Assembly: GCA_049296795.1 (NCBI GenBank)
Contig: JBAQTC010000001.1
Span: 1 to 5,955, forward strand
Source: CAXNKH01 sp049296795
GTDB taxonomy: Bacteria > Pseudomonadota > Gammaproteobacteria > Burkholderiales > Burkholderiaceae_C
Length of the DNA: 5,955 nt
Reading direction: 5' to 3'
Shown here: positions 1 to 5,420 of the stretch, piece by piece
How positions within the stretch are numbered: the stretch's first letter is position 1
How the letters are laid out: the number at the start of each line of letters is the position of its first letter
The notes under the pieces: model-generated
The model's input: the letters and a program-made list of their open reading frames with translations, nothing else
What the model was told of the DNA's origin: nothing
Database searches by the model: none
Program-made: the position numbers and the translations under genes

Positions 1-12
1 GGCGGGGTTTTT
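1..12 (+). terminator. 3' half of a probable intrinsic terminator (left part outside window)
   Basis: The window opens with GGCGGGGTTTTT, a GC-rich arm followed by five T, the usual look of the descending arm and U-tract of a Rho-independent terminator. The matching CCCCGCC arm would lie just left of the window and cannot be seen. If correct, an upstream gene ends before position 1 and gene 1 starts a new transcription unit. Positions 13-104 hold no other convincing gene. Confidence 0.45.
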
Positions 13-104
13 GTCGTTTGGGGAACCAAAATACCGTGCTGATCGCTTGACTTGTGTGTCGGCCCGAGCGTTCATGCTGGCATGACACCCATGACCAGCG
101 TTGC

Positions 105-1028
105 ATGACCCCCAGGCTTTTGACCACCCAAGAAGCCGCTGACCGCTTGGGTCTGACCCCGGGGAGCCTGCAAAAGCTGCGCTGGCAAGACGATGGCCTG
201 CCCATCTTTCAACAAGGCCTGGACGTTCACTACCGGCTCGTTGACCTCGAAGCCTTTGAGCAACGCGAACTCAGAGGCCTGCTCAAGCAAGTGCTGCAGC
301 ACGATCGGCCGCTGCCCCTCATTCGCGCCATAGCACGCTCGCTGGAGTTGCCGATCAACACCCAAGGCGTTGAGAGCGATCCCAGGGTTTTCATGTCAGC
401 TGTGCGCGAAGACCTCCAACCTGCACCCAAGGTCAAGGCCCCCACGCCAGTGCTTGCAGTTCTGCAAACACCCCAGCCAGAGTCAAAGCCTAAGAAGGCA
501 CAGGACCTGAGCCTGCCGCCCAACGCTGCTTGGTACTTGGTCCACACCAAGTCCAGACAGGAGGAAACCGCCATCACCAATTTGCAGCGACAAAACTTCA
601 GCTGCTACCTGCCCATGATTTACCTGCAAAAAATCCGCCGAGGAAAAAGTGTGATCGTGGAAGAACCCATGTTTCCCAGTTACGTCTTCGTGCAGTTGGA
701 AACCAGCGAAAACAGCAAGGGTCAAAGCTGGTCACCCATCAGGTCCACCCTGGGTGTGCGCGAGCTGGTCCGCTTTGGTGGCCAGGCGCCCAAGATCGAT
801 GTCGATCTGGTCATGGCGCTGTACGCGCGTGAGCAACAGCAGCAAGCCGATCCCCACGCTTTGTTCACTGCAGGCGACAAAGTGATGGTGACCGACGGCC
901 CCTTTGCAGGCCTATCGGCCATTTACCAAACGATTGATGCCGAACGGCGCTCGATGATTCTGTTGTCCATGCTCAACAAACCCGTTATTTTGCGAATAGA
1001 GCCAGAGAAGTTGCGTCAATGTGGCTAA
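105..1028 (+). CDS. RfaH-like NusG-family antiterminator fused to an N-terminal helix-turn-helix domain
   Basis: The 307-residue protein (from ATG 105) has three parts. Residues about 4-56 resemble an excisionase/MerR-type HTH (TTQEAADRLGLTPGSLQK, then a wing-like stretch and VDLEAF). Residues about 57-140 are a helical then Pro/Lys-rich linker. Residues 143-304 align along the full length of RfaH: an NGN domain starting WYLVHTK, with PMIYLQKIRRGK and EEPMFPSYVFV, then a KOW-type C-terminal domain (GDKVMVTDGPFAG, RSMILLSMLNK). Glu187 and Arg282 match the E. coli RfaH E48-R138 pair, which holds the two domains in the autoinhibited state, so fold switching is plausible (inference). The position matching ops-contacting Arg73 is Leu here. 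Typical RfaH has about 160 residues, so the N-terminal 140 are extra. A GTG at 54 would add 17 residues; ATG 105 is preferred because the protein then begins just before the HTH. Neither start has a clear ribosome site. The likely target is the ops element at 5011. RfaH-type NusG identity is secure; the HTH assignment is moderately sure. Confidence 0.9.
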   Translation: MTPRLLTTQEAADRLGLTPGSLQKLRWQDDGLPIFQQGLDVHYRLVDLEAFEQRELRGLLKQVLQHDRPLPLIRAIARSLELPINTQGVESDPRVFMSAVREDLQPAPKVKAPTPVLAVLQTPQPESKPKKAQDLSLPPNAAWYLVHTKSRQEETAITNLQRQNFSCYLPMIYLQKIRRGKSVIVEEPMFPSYVFVQLETSENSKGQSWSPIRSTLGVRELVRFGGQAPKIDVDLVMALYAREQQQQADPHALFTAGDKVMVTDGPFAGLSAIYQTIDAERRSMILLSMLNKPVILRIEPEKLRQCG

Positions 1029-1074
1029 TTGCAAAAAAGTCTTCGCATATCAGTCAGAAACGACTTGATAGCGC

Positions 1075-1091
1075 TTGGCATTCGAAGCCAA
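1075..1091. repeat. Short inverted repeat in the leader of the recombinase gene
   Basis: TTGGC and GCCAA form 5-bp arms around a 7-nt loop ATTCGAA. No T-run follows, so it is not an intrinsic terminator. It lies in the 119-bp gap between the antiterminator and the recombinase and could be an operator or a protein-binding site for one of the cassette proteins. This is inference only; a 5-bp stem can occur by chance. Confidence 0.3.
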
Positions 1092-1147
1092 CATGGTCTG
1101 AACCAACAACAACCAAAACCAACCCAAAAAATCCCGGACCACAGACC

Positions 1148-2719
1148 ATGACGATTGAAGAAGAAACCAAAAAACTCAGAGCTGCGCAGTACGTGCGCAT
1201 GTCCACCGAGCACCAACAGTACTCCACTCTCAACCAAGCCGACAAGATTCAAGAATACGCCGATCACCGCGGAATCGAGATCGTGCGCACCTATGCCGAC
1301 GACGGTAAAAGCGGCTTGTCCATCGGTGGGCGCGCCTCCCTGCGAAAGCTCATCTCCGATGTCGAATCGGGGGCGGCCGATTTAAACTTGATCCTGGTTT
1401 ACGACGTGAGTCGTTGGGGCCGGTTTCAAGATGCAGACGAATCAGCTTATTACGAGTACATCTGTAAGCGCAAGAACATCCACGTCGCCTACGTTGCTGA
1501 ACAGTTCGAGAACGATGGCTCCCCAGTTTCAACCATTGTCAAAAGTGTCAAACGCGCCATGGCCGGCGAGTACAGCCGCGAACTCTCGGCCAAAGTGTTT
1601 GCCGGCCAGTGCCGCTTGATTGAGCTGGGGTTCCGACAAGGTGGGCCAGCTGGTTACGGCTTGCGCCGGGTGTTGATTGACCAGAGCGGCGCCATCAAAA
1701 GCGAGCTCAAGCCTGGGGAACAAAAAAGTTTGCAAACCGACCGGGTCATCCTGGTGCCAGGCACGGATGATGAATTGGCCACTGTGAATCTGATGTTTCA
1801 ATGGATCATTGCCGATGATCTGGGCATCACGGCCATTGCCAACCGGCTCAACGCTATTCCCGTCCTCACCGATCTGGATCGACCCTGGACTCGCGGGACC
1901 GTACGCGAGGTGTTGACCAATGAGAAATACGTTGGCAACAACGTCTACAACCGGCACTCTTTCAAGCTCAAGAAAAAGCATGTCGACAACCCGCCCGACA
2001 TGTGGATCAGAAAAGAAGGTGCTTTTGCCGGGGTGGTGCCGGTGGCAACTTTCATGGCCGCCCAAGAAATCCTGACCGAGCGCAGTCGCAAAATCACAGA
2101 CCAGGAGTTGCTCGATCATCTCCGGGGCTTGTACAGCCAACGCGGCAGCTTGTCTGCTGAGATCATAGATCAGGCACTGGACCGTGCCAGTGCAAGGGTC
2201 AGTGCCAGGGCCAGCGCCAGTGTCTATGTCAATCGCTTTGGCAGCCTCAGCCGAGCCTACGCGTTGGTGGGTTTTCGGCCCGAGCGGCCACTGGCGTTTC
2301 TTGAAATAAACCGGCGCCTGCGCCAACTGCACCCCGAGATCGTGCGCCGCACCGAAGACGCAATAGCCGAGTTAGGCGGCAGCGTGCACCGTAACGAAAA
2401 AACTGACCTGCTCACCCTCAACGACGAATTGGTCATCAGCCTGGTGCTGGCGCGCTGTCAAACCCTGCCCAACGGCCAGCACCACTGGCGCATCCGGTTT
2501 GATACCGAGCGCTTCAACCCCGACCTCACGGTGGCGGTGCGACTGGATCCGCAAAACATCAACGAGCTCGACTACTACCTATTACCCCGCTTGGACCTGC
2601 CTGACCAAGAAATCCGGGTCAGCAAGCGCAACAGTGCCAATTTCGAGTGCTTTCGATTTGACGATTTGAGTTTTTTCTACGGCATGTCCGAGCGCAAGCG
2701 AATTCAGCGCAAGTTTTAG
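1148..2719 (+). CDS. Large serine recombinase (resolvase/integrase family)
   Basis: A 523-residue site-specific DNA recombinase that should cut and rejoin DNA through a serine phosphodiester. The N-terminal resolvase domain (about 11-155) shows the YVRMST motif with predicted nucleophile Ser19 and Arg17, then YADDGKSG and DVSRWGR (86-92), whose arginines fit the catalytic SRxxR position. The 'Recombinase' domain (about 165-275) has GGPAGYGLRR, a helical GITAIANRLN and the closing NEKYVGNNVYNR. The C-terminal half differs from the phage-integrase type: no CxxC zinc ribbon is present (cysteines 106, 155, 437 and 501 are far apart). Instead residues about 315-378 end in VNRFGSLSRAYALVGF, recalling the small DNA-binding repeats of homing-endonuclease-associated proteins. 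The same frame is open from ATG 1019, overlapping the previous stop, but those 43 extra residues are low-complexity and unlike the family; ATG 1148 is chosen although its ribosome site is weak. It heads a cassette with two ParB-like genes. Family is certain; integration, inversion or excision role is unknown. Confidence 0.93.
   Translation: MTIEEETKKLRAAQYVRMSTEHQQYSTLNQADKIQEYADHRGIEIVRTYADDGKSGLSIGGRASLRKLISDVESGAADLNLILVYDVSRWGRFQDADESAYYEYICKRKNIHVAYVAEQFENDGSPVSTIVKSVKRAMAGEYSRELSAKVFAGQCRLIELGFRQGGPAGYGLRRVLIDQSGAIKSELKPGEQKSLQTDRVILVPGTDDELATVNLMFQWIIADDLGITAIANRLNAIPVLTDLDRPWTRGTVREVLTNEKYVGNNVYNRHSFKLKKKHVDNPPDMWIRKEGAFAGVVPVATFMAAQEILTERSRKITDQELLDHLRGLYSQRGSLSAEIIDQALDRASARVSARASASVYVNRFGSLSRAYALVGFRPERPLAFLEINRRLRQLHPEIVRRTEDAIAELGGSVHRNEKTDLLTLNDELVISLVLARCQTLPNGQHHWRIRFDTERFNPDLTVAVRLDPQNINELDYYLLPRLDLPDQEIRVSKRNSANFECFRFDDLSFFYGMSERKRIQRKF
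2184..2219 (+). repeat. Degenerate hexanucleotide tandem repeat inside the recombinase gene
   Basis: Six adjacent 6-bp units are seen: GTGCCA, GTGCAA, GGGTCA, GTGCCA, GGGCCA, GCGCCA. In frame they encode alternating Ser/Arg and Ala (residues 347-358, near SARVSARASA), just before the VNRFGSL motif. It looks like a local slippage expansion in a surface helix or linker. Units are whole codon pairs, so gain or loss would keep the frame. Confidence 0.6.
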
Positions 2720-2737
2720 CCAGAGTTTTTTAACCAG

Positions 2738-2744
2738 AAAGGAG
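2738..2744 (+). promoter_or_regulatory. Strong ribosome binding site before the parB leader ORF
   Basis: AAAGGAG matches the anti-Shine-Dalgarno sequence well. It stands 6 nt before ATG 2751 and 8 nt before GTG 2753. ATG 2751 opens an 18-codon ORF; GTG 2753 would be an extended start for the ParB-like protein. The site is stronger than the one in front of ATG 2804, so translation probably begins here. Confidence 0.6.
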
Positions 2745-2750
2745 CTAGTC

Positions 2751-2807
2751 ATGTGGAAAACCCACACCCGCCAACACCCCACCACAACCCAACGGAGGCC
2801 AGCATGA
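2751..2807 (+). CDS. Possible 18-residue leader peptide ORF, coupled to the ParB-like gene
   Basis: Starting 6 nt after AAAGGAG, ATG 2751 encodes MWKTHTRQHPTTTQRRPA and stops at TGA 2805-2807, which overlaps the ATG at 2804 as ATGA. This geometry fits translational coupling to the ParB-like gene. The peptide is basic and rich in Thr, Arg and Pro, and has no recognisable domain. The alternative is that the same ribosome site serves GTG 2753, giving the ParB-like protein a Pro/His-rich 17-residue N-terminal extension. The sequence alone does not decide; the peptide itself may have no function beyond bringing ribosomes to the next start. Confidence 0.35.
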   Translation: MWKTHTRQHPTTTQRRPA

Positions 2808-3817
2808 TGACCGACATTCCAGGAAACGTGAGCATGGTGCCGATTGCGCGCATCGAAGTGCTCAACTCGCGCGACCGCAATATGAAGGTCTTTGAGGAAA
2901 TCGTCGAGAGCATCCAGCTCATCGGCCTCAAAAAACCCATCACCGTAGCCGAGCGGCCCGGCGAAGATGGTCAGTCCAAATATGTGTTGGTCTGCGGGGA
3001 GGGGCGCCTGAATGCTTTTCGGATCCTGGGTGAAACGCACATTCCGGCTTTGGTGGTGGACGTGAGCGATGAAGACGCTTTCATCATGAGCCTAGCCGAG
3101 AACATCGCCCGCCGGGGTTTTCGGCCGCTCGAAATCCTGGCCGACATCGAGTTGCTGCGCAACCGGGGCTACTCGGCCGATGTCATCATCCAGAAAACAG
3201 GTCTGTCGCCCAAATACGTGCGCGACATCGTATTTTTGCTGGAGCAGGGCGAAGAGCGCCTGATTGAAGGCGTGCAGCGTGGCTCCATTCCGTTGACCAC
3301 GGCTTTAGAGATCGCCCGGGCCAGCGCCAATGACCCACAAAACGCAAATGGTGAAGTTGGGGGCGAGGGCGGCGGATCCAACTTGGGTGACCTGCTGCAG
3401 GAGGCTTATGAAAACGGCCAACTCAAAGGCCGCCAGATCATCGAGGCCAAGCGCTTGATTGAAAAACGTCAGGAGTTGGGTCCGTCCTCCCCCAACGCAG
3501 CGCAGATCAAACCGCCCACGTCCAGCTACAGCCTGGTGCGAACCTACCAAAAAGAGGTGGAGCGCCAACGCAAGATGGTGCTCAAAGCCGAGCACGCCTA
3601 CCAGCGCCTGCTGCTGGTGGTGCAGGGTCTTAAAAAGCTGTTTTCCGATGAAAACTTTGTCACCCTTCTACGCGCCGAGGGGCTTGACACCCTGCCCAAG
3701 TACCTGGCCGAAAGGATCAGCAACTTCAACCCCAACCTTAATAACCCAACCAACCCGATTGCCAGCACCGATACCACCCACATCACTGATAGCCAACTCG
3801 AAGGAGCACCATCTTGA
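2804..3817 (+). CDS. ParB/Spo0J-family protein (N-terminal ParB domain plus HTH)
   Basis: The 337-residue product (from ATG 2804) has the order expected of ParB. An N-terminal ParB domain (about 11-110) begins with VPIARIEVL, followed by GLKKPITV. The nucleotide-binding patch is GEGRLNAFR (65-73; canonical ParB has GERR) and the second box is ENIARRGFRPLE (99-110). An HTH spans about 121-147 (GYSADVIIQKTGLSPKYVRDIVFLLE). A Gly-rich break (183-192) separates this from a C-terminal helical, charged region (about 196-308) that could be coiled coil. ParB proteins are CTP-dependent DNA clamps that load at parS sites; whether this one binds CTP is inferred, since the motif is altered. ATG 2804 has GGAGG at 2794-2798, 5 nt upstream; GTG 2753 would add 17 Pro/His-rich residues. 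No ParA ATPase is encoded in the window. Its end overlaps the RepB-like gene by 4 bp, so the two are probably co-translated and may act together. Confidence 0.88.
   Translation: MMTDIPGNVSMVPIARIEVLNSRDRNMKVFEEIVESIQLIGLKKPITVAERPGEDGQSKYVLVCGEGRLNAFRILGETHIPALVVDVSDEDAFIMSLAENIARRGFRPLEILADIELLRNRGYSADVIIQKTGLSPKYVRDIVFLLEQGEERLIEGVQRGSIPLTTALEIARASANDPQNANGEVGGEGGGSNLGDLLQEAYENGQLKGRQIIEAKRLIEKRQELGPSSPNAAQIKPPTSSYSLVRTYQKEVERQRKMVLKAEHAYQRLLLVVQGLKKLFSDENFVTLLRAEGLDTLPKYLAERISNFNPNLNNPTNPIASTDTTHITDSQLEGAPS
3801..3806 (+). promoter_or_regulatory. Ribosome binding site deciding the TTG start of the RepB-like gene
   Basis: AAGGAG lies 7 nt before TTG 3814, an ideal distance. It supports the rare TTG codon as the real start instead of a later ATG such as codon 14. 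The site is within the last codons of the ParB-like gene. Confidence 0.7.
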
Positions 3818-4833
3818 ACAACAGCCTCAACACCCAACCCAAAATTGCCGAGATGTACCCCGGCATCTACCAGCCTGATGAACAATCGGAGGGAGGCGGT
3901 CCCGACCTGCCCATTCGGCCACTGAATACCCTGCTGGGGTTTGACCTGGAAACTTACCAAGTGCCGCTGGACCATTTGCTGCCCAGCAAAAAAATCATCG
4001 ATGGCACCATGAGCACCCGCAAATACAAACAGGTGGTCTCGTCCATCCATGAAATCGGGCTGATCGAACCCTTGTCCGTCATCCAGCCCGACCCCAAAAA
4101 GTCTGAATTTCTGCTGCTGGACGGCCACTTGCGCGTGTTGGCCCTCAAGGAATTGGGCATGGAGACCGCACCATGCCTGATGGCCAAAGACGATGAAACC
4201 TTCAGCTACAACCATCGCATCAACCGCCTGTCCACGGTGCAAGAGCACTACATGCTGCGCCGCGCCATAGACCGGGGCGTCAGCCGCGAGCGCTTGGCTC
4301 GGGCGTTCAACGTCAATCTGAGCTCCATCAACCGGCGCATCAATCTACTTGAAGGCATCTGCCCCGAGGCCATCAACTTACTGCAAGACAAGCAGTTCAC
4401 CCCCGATGTCACGCGCATTTTGCGCAACATGAAGTCAGCTCGGCAGGTGGAGGCGGTGGAGCTGATGGTGACCAGCAACACCATAACGGTGGCGCACGCC
4501 GAAGCCCTGCTCAAAGCCACGCCGCCGGAGCAGCGCGCAGACCTCAAACCTGCTGAGCGCGATAAGACTTCGCCTATCGAGCAAATCGTTAAGCTCGAAA
4601 AAGAAATGAGTCAGGTACAAACCCAGTACAAGGATGCCGAGCAAAACTACGGGTCAGACCTGCTGAATTTGGTGGTGGCGAAGGGTTACATGACAAAGCT
4701 GTTGTCCAACGAGGCGGTCAAAAGCTACATCCAACGGCACGAGCCGGACATCTTGGAGCAGTTTGAGTTGGTGGTGAACACGGTTAGCATGGAGGAGGCT
4801 GTGCAGCAGCAGAGCGAGGTGCTTGGTCAATAA
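3814..4833 (+). CDS. RepB-like plasmid-partition family protein (ParB-related, RepB C-terminal domain)
   Basis: A 339-residue protein of the RepB/ParB superfamily. After a variable first 45 residues, the ParB-like domain runs about 46-135: VPLDHLLPSKK, IHEIGLIEPLSV and DGHLRVLALKELG (103-115), where GHLR takes the place of GERR. The equivalent of the ENI box reads YNHRINRLSTVQEHYMLRRAI (132-152). An HTH follows (about 155-180: GVSRERLARAFNVNLSSINRRINLL). The rest (about 180-335) matches the helical region characteristic of the RepB family named after the partition protein of Ti-type plasmids, ending in a Glu-rich helix. Known relatives bind DNA in plasmid segregation; a role here is not shown, as neither repA/parA nor a replication initiator is seen. 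Start is TTG, overlapping the ParB-like stop as TTGA, with AAGGAG upstream. Two divergent ParB-type proteins side by side suggest a pair acting on the same DNA sites. Next gene is 215 bp away. Confidence 0.87.
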   Translation: MNNSLNTQPKIAEMYPGIYQPDEQSEGGGPDLPIRPLNTLLGFDLETYQVPLDHLLPSKKIIDGTMSTRKYKQVVSSIHEIGLIEPLSVIQPDPKKSEFLLLDGHLRVLALKELGMETAPCLMAKDDETFSYNHRINRLSTVQEHYMLRRAIDRGVSRERLARAFNVNLSSINRRINLLEGICPEAINLLQDKQFTPDVTRILRNMKSARQVEAVELMVTSNTITVAHAEALLKATPPEQRADLKPAERDKTSPIEQIVKLEKEMSQVQTQYKDAEQNYGSDLLNLVVAKGYMTKLLSNEAVKSYIQRHEPDILEQFELVVNTVSMEEAVQQQSEVLGQ

Positions 4834-4864
4834 GTGGGCGAATAAAGCCACAGAACAAAAAGTC

Positions 4865-4890
4865 ACCGAATCGTCACACTCATCGGTTTT
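4865..4890 (+). terminator. Weak candidate terminator after the RepB-like gene
   Basis: ACCGA (4865-4869) and TCGGT (4883-4887) can form a 5-bp stem with a 13-nt loop, followed by further T residues to 4890. It lies 31 bp after the stop codon, the right place to end the cassette transcript. Stem is short and loop long, so efficiency would be low and the call is tentative. Confidence 0.25.
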
Positions 4891-4945
4891 CGATAAATAT
4901 TTTGAGCCTGCAGGGGAAATGCTAGTTATCAAAGTTATGATTTGA

Positions 4946-4956
4946 CGAATTCGAAT
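4946..4956. repeat. Overlapping palindromes in the intergenic region before the EPS operon
   Basis: CGAATTCG (4946-4953) and ATTCGAAT (4949-4956) are two perfect 8-bp palindromes sharing five bases. They lie upstream of the ops element in a stretch that is AT-richer than the coding DNA. They could be an operator, for instance for the MarR-type regulator or for a ParB-like protein. No experimental or family evidence links them to a protein. Confidence 0.25.
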
Positions 4957-5009
4957 AAAAGACCCACTACGGATCGCCCCCTATCGCGCTTGTTGATCGT
5001 GACACAACA

Positions 5010-5046
5010 TGGCGGTAGCGTGGCAAAAGCCTAACGACCCCCGCCA
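5010..5046 (+). promoter_or_regulatory. Potential leader RNA hairpin spanning ops and the start-codon region
   Basis: TGGCGG (5010-5015, the left half of ops) is complementary to CCGCCA (5041-5046), just before ATG 5049; the loop is 25 nt. An alternative stem pairs GTGGC (5020-5024) with GCCAC (5043-5047). Either would place the initiation region of the next gene in structure. This may affect ribosome access, but no function is proven and the long loops weaken the case. Confidence 0.3.
5011..5022 (+). promoter_or_regulatory. ops element (RfaH recruitment site)
   Basis: GGCGGTAGCGTG is identical to the 12-nt ops (operon polarity suppressor) consensus known from E. coli RfaH-controlled operons. 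ops makes RNA polymerase pause; the exposed non-template strand forms a small hairpin and recruits RfaH, which then prevents Rho termination and links polymerase to ribosomes. Here it is on the coding strand, 26 nt before the ATG of the MarR-type gene, the first gene of a polysaccharide-type operon, as expected for a leader ops. No other exact copy is seen on either strand. It implies that transcription starts to the left of 5011, though no convincing sigma-70 promoter was found. Confidence 0.85.
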
Positions 5047-5048
5047 CA

Positions 5049-5420
5049 ATGACCAGCCGCCGCTCCCAGTTTCAAGAAGACACATACTTCAGGGTTTTGC
5101 GCATGCTGCAAGAAAACCCAGACCTGACTCAGGCCGATATTGCAGGGCGTCTGGGTGTGAGCACCAGCGGCATGAACTATTGCCTCAACGCCCTGATCGA
5201 CAAGGGTTGGGTCAAGGTGCAGAACTTCAGCCAATCCAAAAACAAGTTTGGCTACATCTATGTGCTGACACCTCAAGGCATCTTAGAAAAAGTCGCGCTC
5301 ACCGGTCGATTCCTCAAACGCAAGCAAGAAGAATACAAGGCACTACGGGCCGAAATTGATGGATTAACGTCTGAAATAGAAGAAGACAAGATTTCACCTT
5401 TCAAGCGAGGCGCTCAGTGA
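5049..5420 (+). CDS. MarR-family EPS-associated transcriptional regulator
   Basis: A small 123-residue winged-helix protein. Residues about 9-75 form the DNA-binding domain: FRVLRMLQENPDLTQADIA, recognition region LGVSTSGMNYCLNALIDKG, and a wing with QNFSQSKNKFGYIYVLTPQG. Residues about 84-112 (RFLKRKQEEYKALRAEIDGL) are a charged helix likely to form a coiled coil for dimerisation. Length and motifs match the small MarR-like regulators found at the head of exopolysaccharide clusters; these lack parts of the full MarR fold. It probably controls the EPS operon it belongs to, but the signal and operator are unknown. Start ATG 5049 has no Shine-Dalgarno sequence; it lies 26 nt after an ops element, which fits RfaH-assisted translation. 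Its stop overlaps the galE start (GTGA), showing co-translation with sugar-nucleotide metabolism. Confidence 0.9.
   Translation: MTSRRSQFQEDTYFRVLRMLQENPDLTQADIAGRLGVSTSGMNYCLNALIDKGWVKVQNFSQSKNKFGYIYVLTPQGILEKVALTGRFLKRKQEEYKALRAEIDGLTSEIEEDKISPFKRGAQ

Noticed and set aside
47..75. TTGACT followed 17 nt later by GTTCAT as a promoter for gene 1
   Set aside because: The -35 is good but the -10 matches only three of six bases, so I do not list it as a promoter.
1019..1147. Recombinase start at ATG 1019
   Set aside because: It would overlap the previous stop as in an operon, but the added 43 residues are low-complexity (Thr/Asn/Pro/Lys-rich) and arise from the A/C-rich leader; family proteins begin shortly before RAAQYVRMS.
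1529..2332. 267-codon open frame on the minus strand inside the recombinase gene
   Set aside because: It lies antisense to a well-supported recombinase, has no recognisable motif and no ribosome site; GC-rich codon use commonly leaves such antisense frames open.
2375..2386. GGCGGCAGCGTG, 11 of 12 matches to ops, inside the recombinase gene
   Set aside because: The mismatch is at T6, a base important for RfaH recognition, and the bases encode ordinary Gly-Gly-Ser-Val residues; probably chance.
3598..4248. 216-codon open frame on the minus strand over the ParB/RepB-like junction
   Set aside because: Antisense to two genes with clear domain motifs; composition shows no known fold.
4936..4974. 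TATGAT (4936-4941) and TTGACG (4942-4947) as promoter elements of the EPS operon
   Set aside because: TATGAT has no -35 at 16-18 nt upstream, and TTGACG has no acceptable -10 at 16-18 nt downstream. A promoter must exist nearby, but I cannot place it.
5009..5359. ATG directly in front of ops opening a 116-codon frame
   Set aside because: It overlaps the MarR-type gene in another frame, encodes a His/Arg/Gln-rich product without domains, and has no ribosome site.
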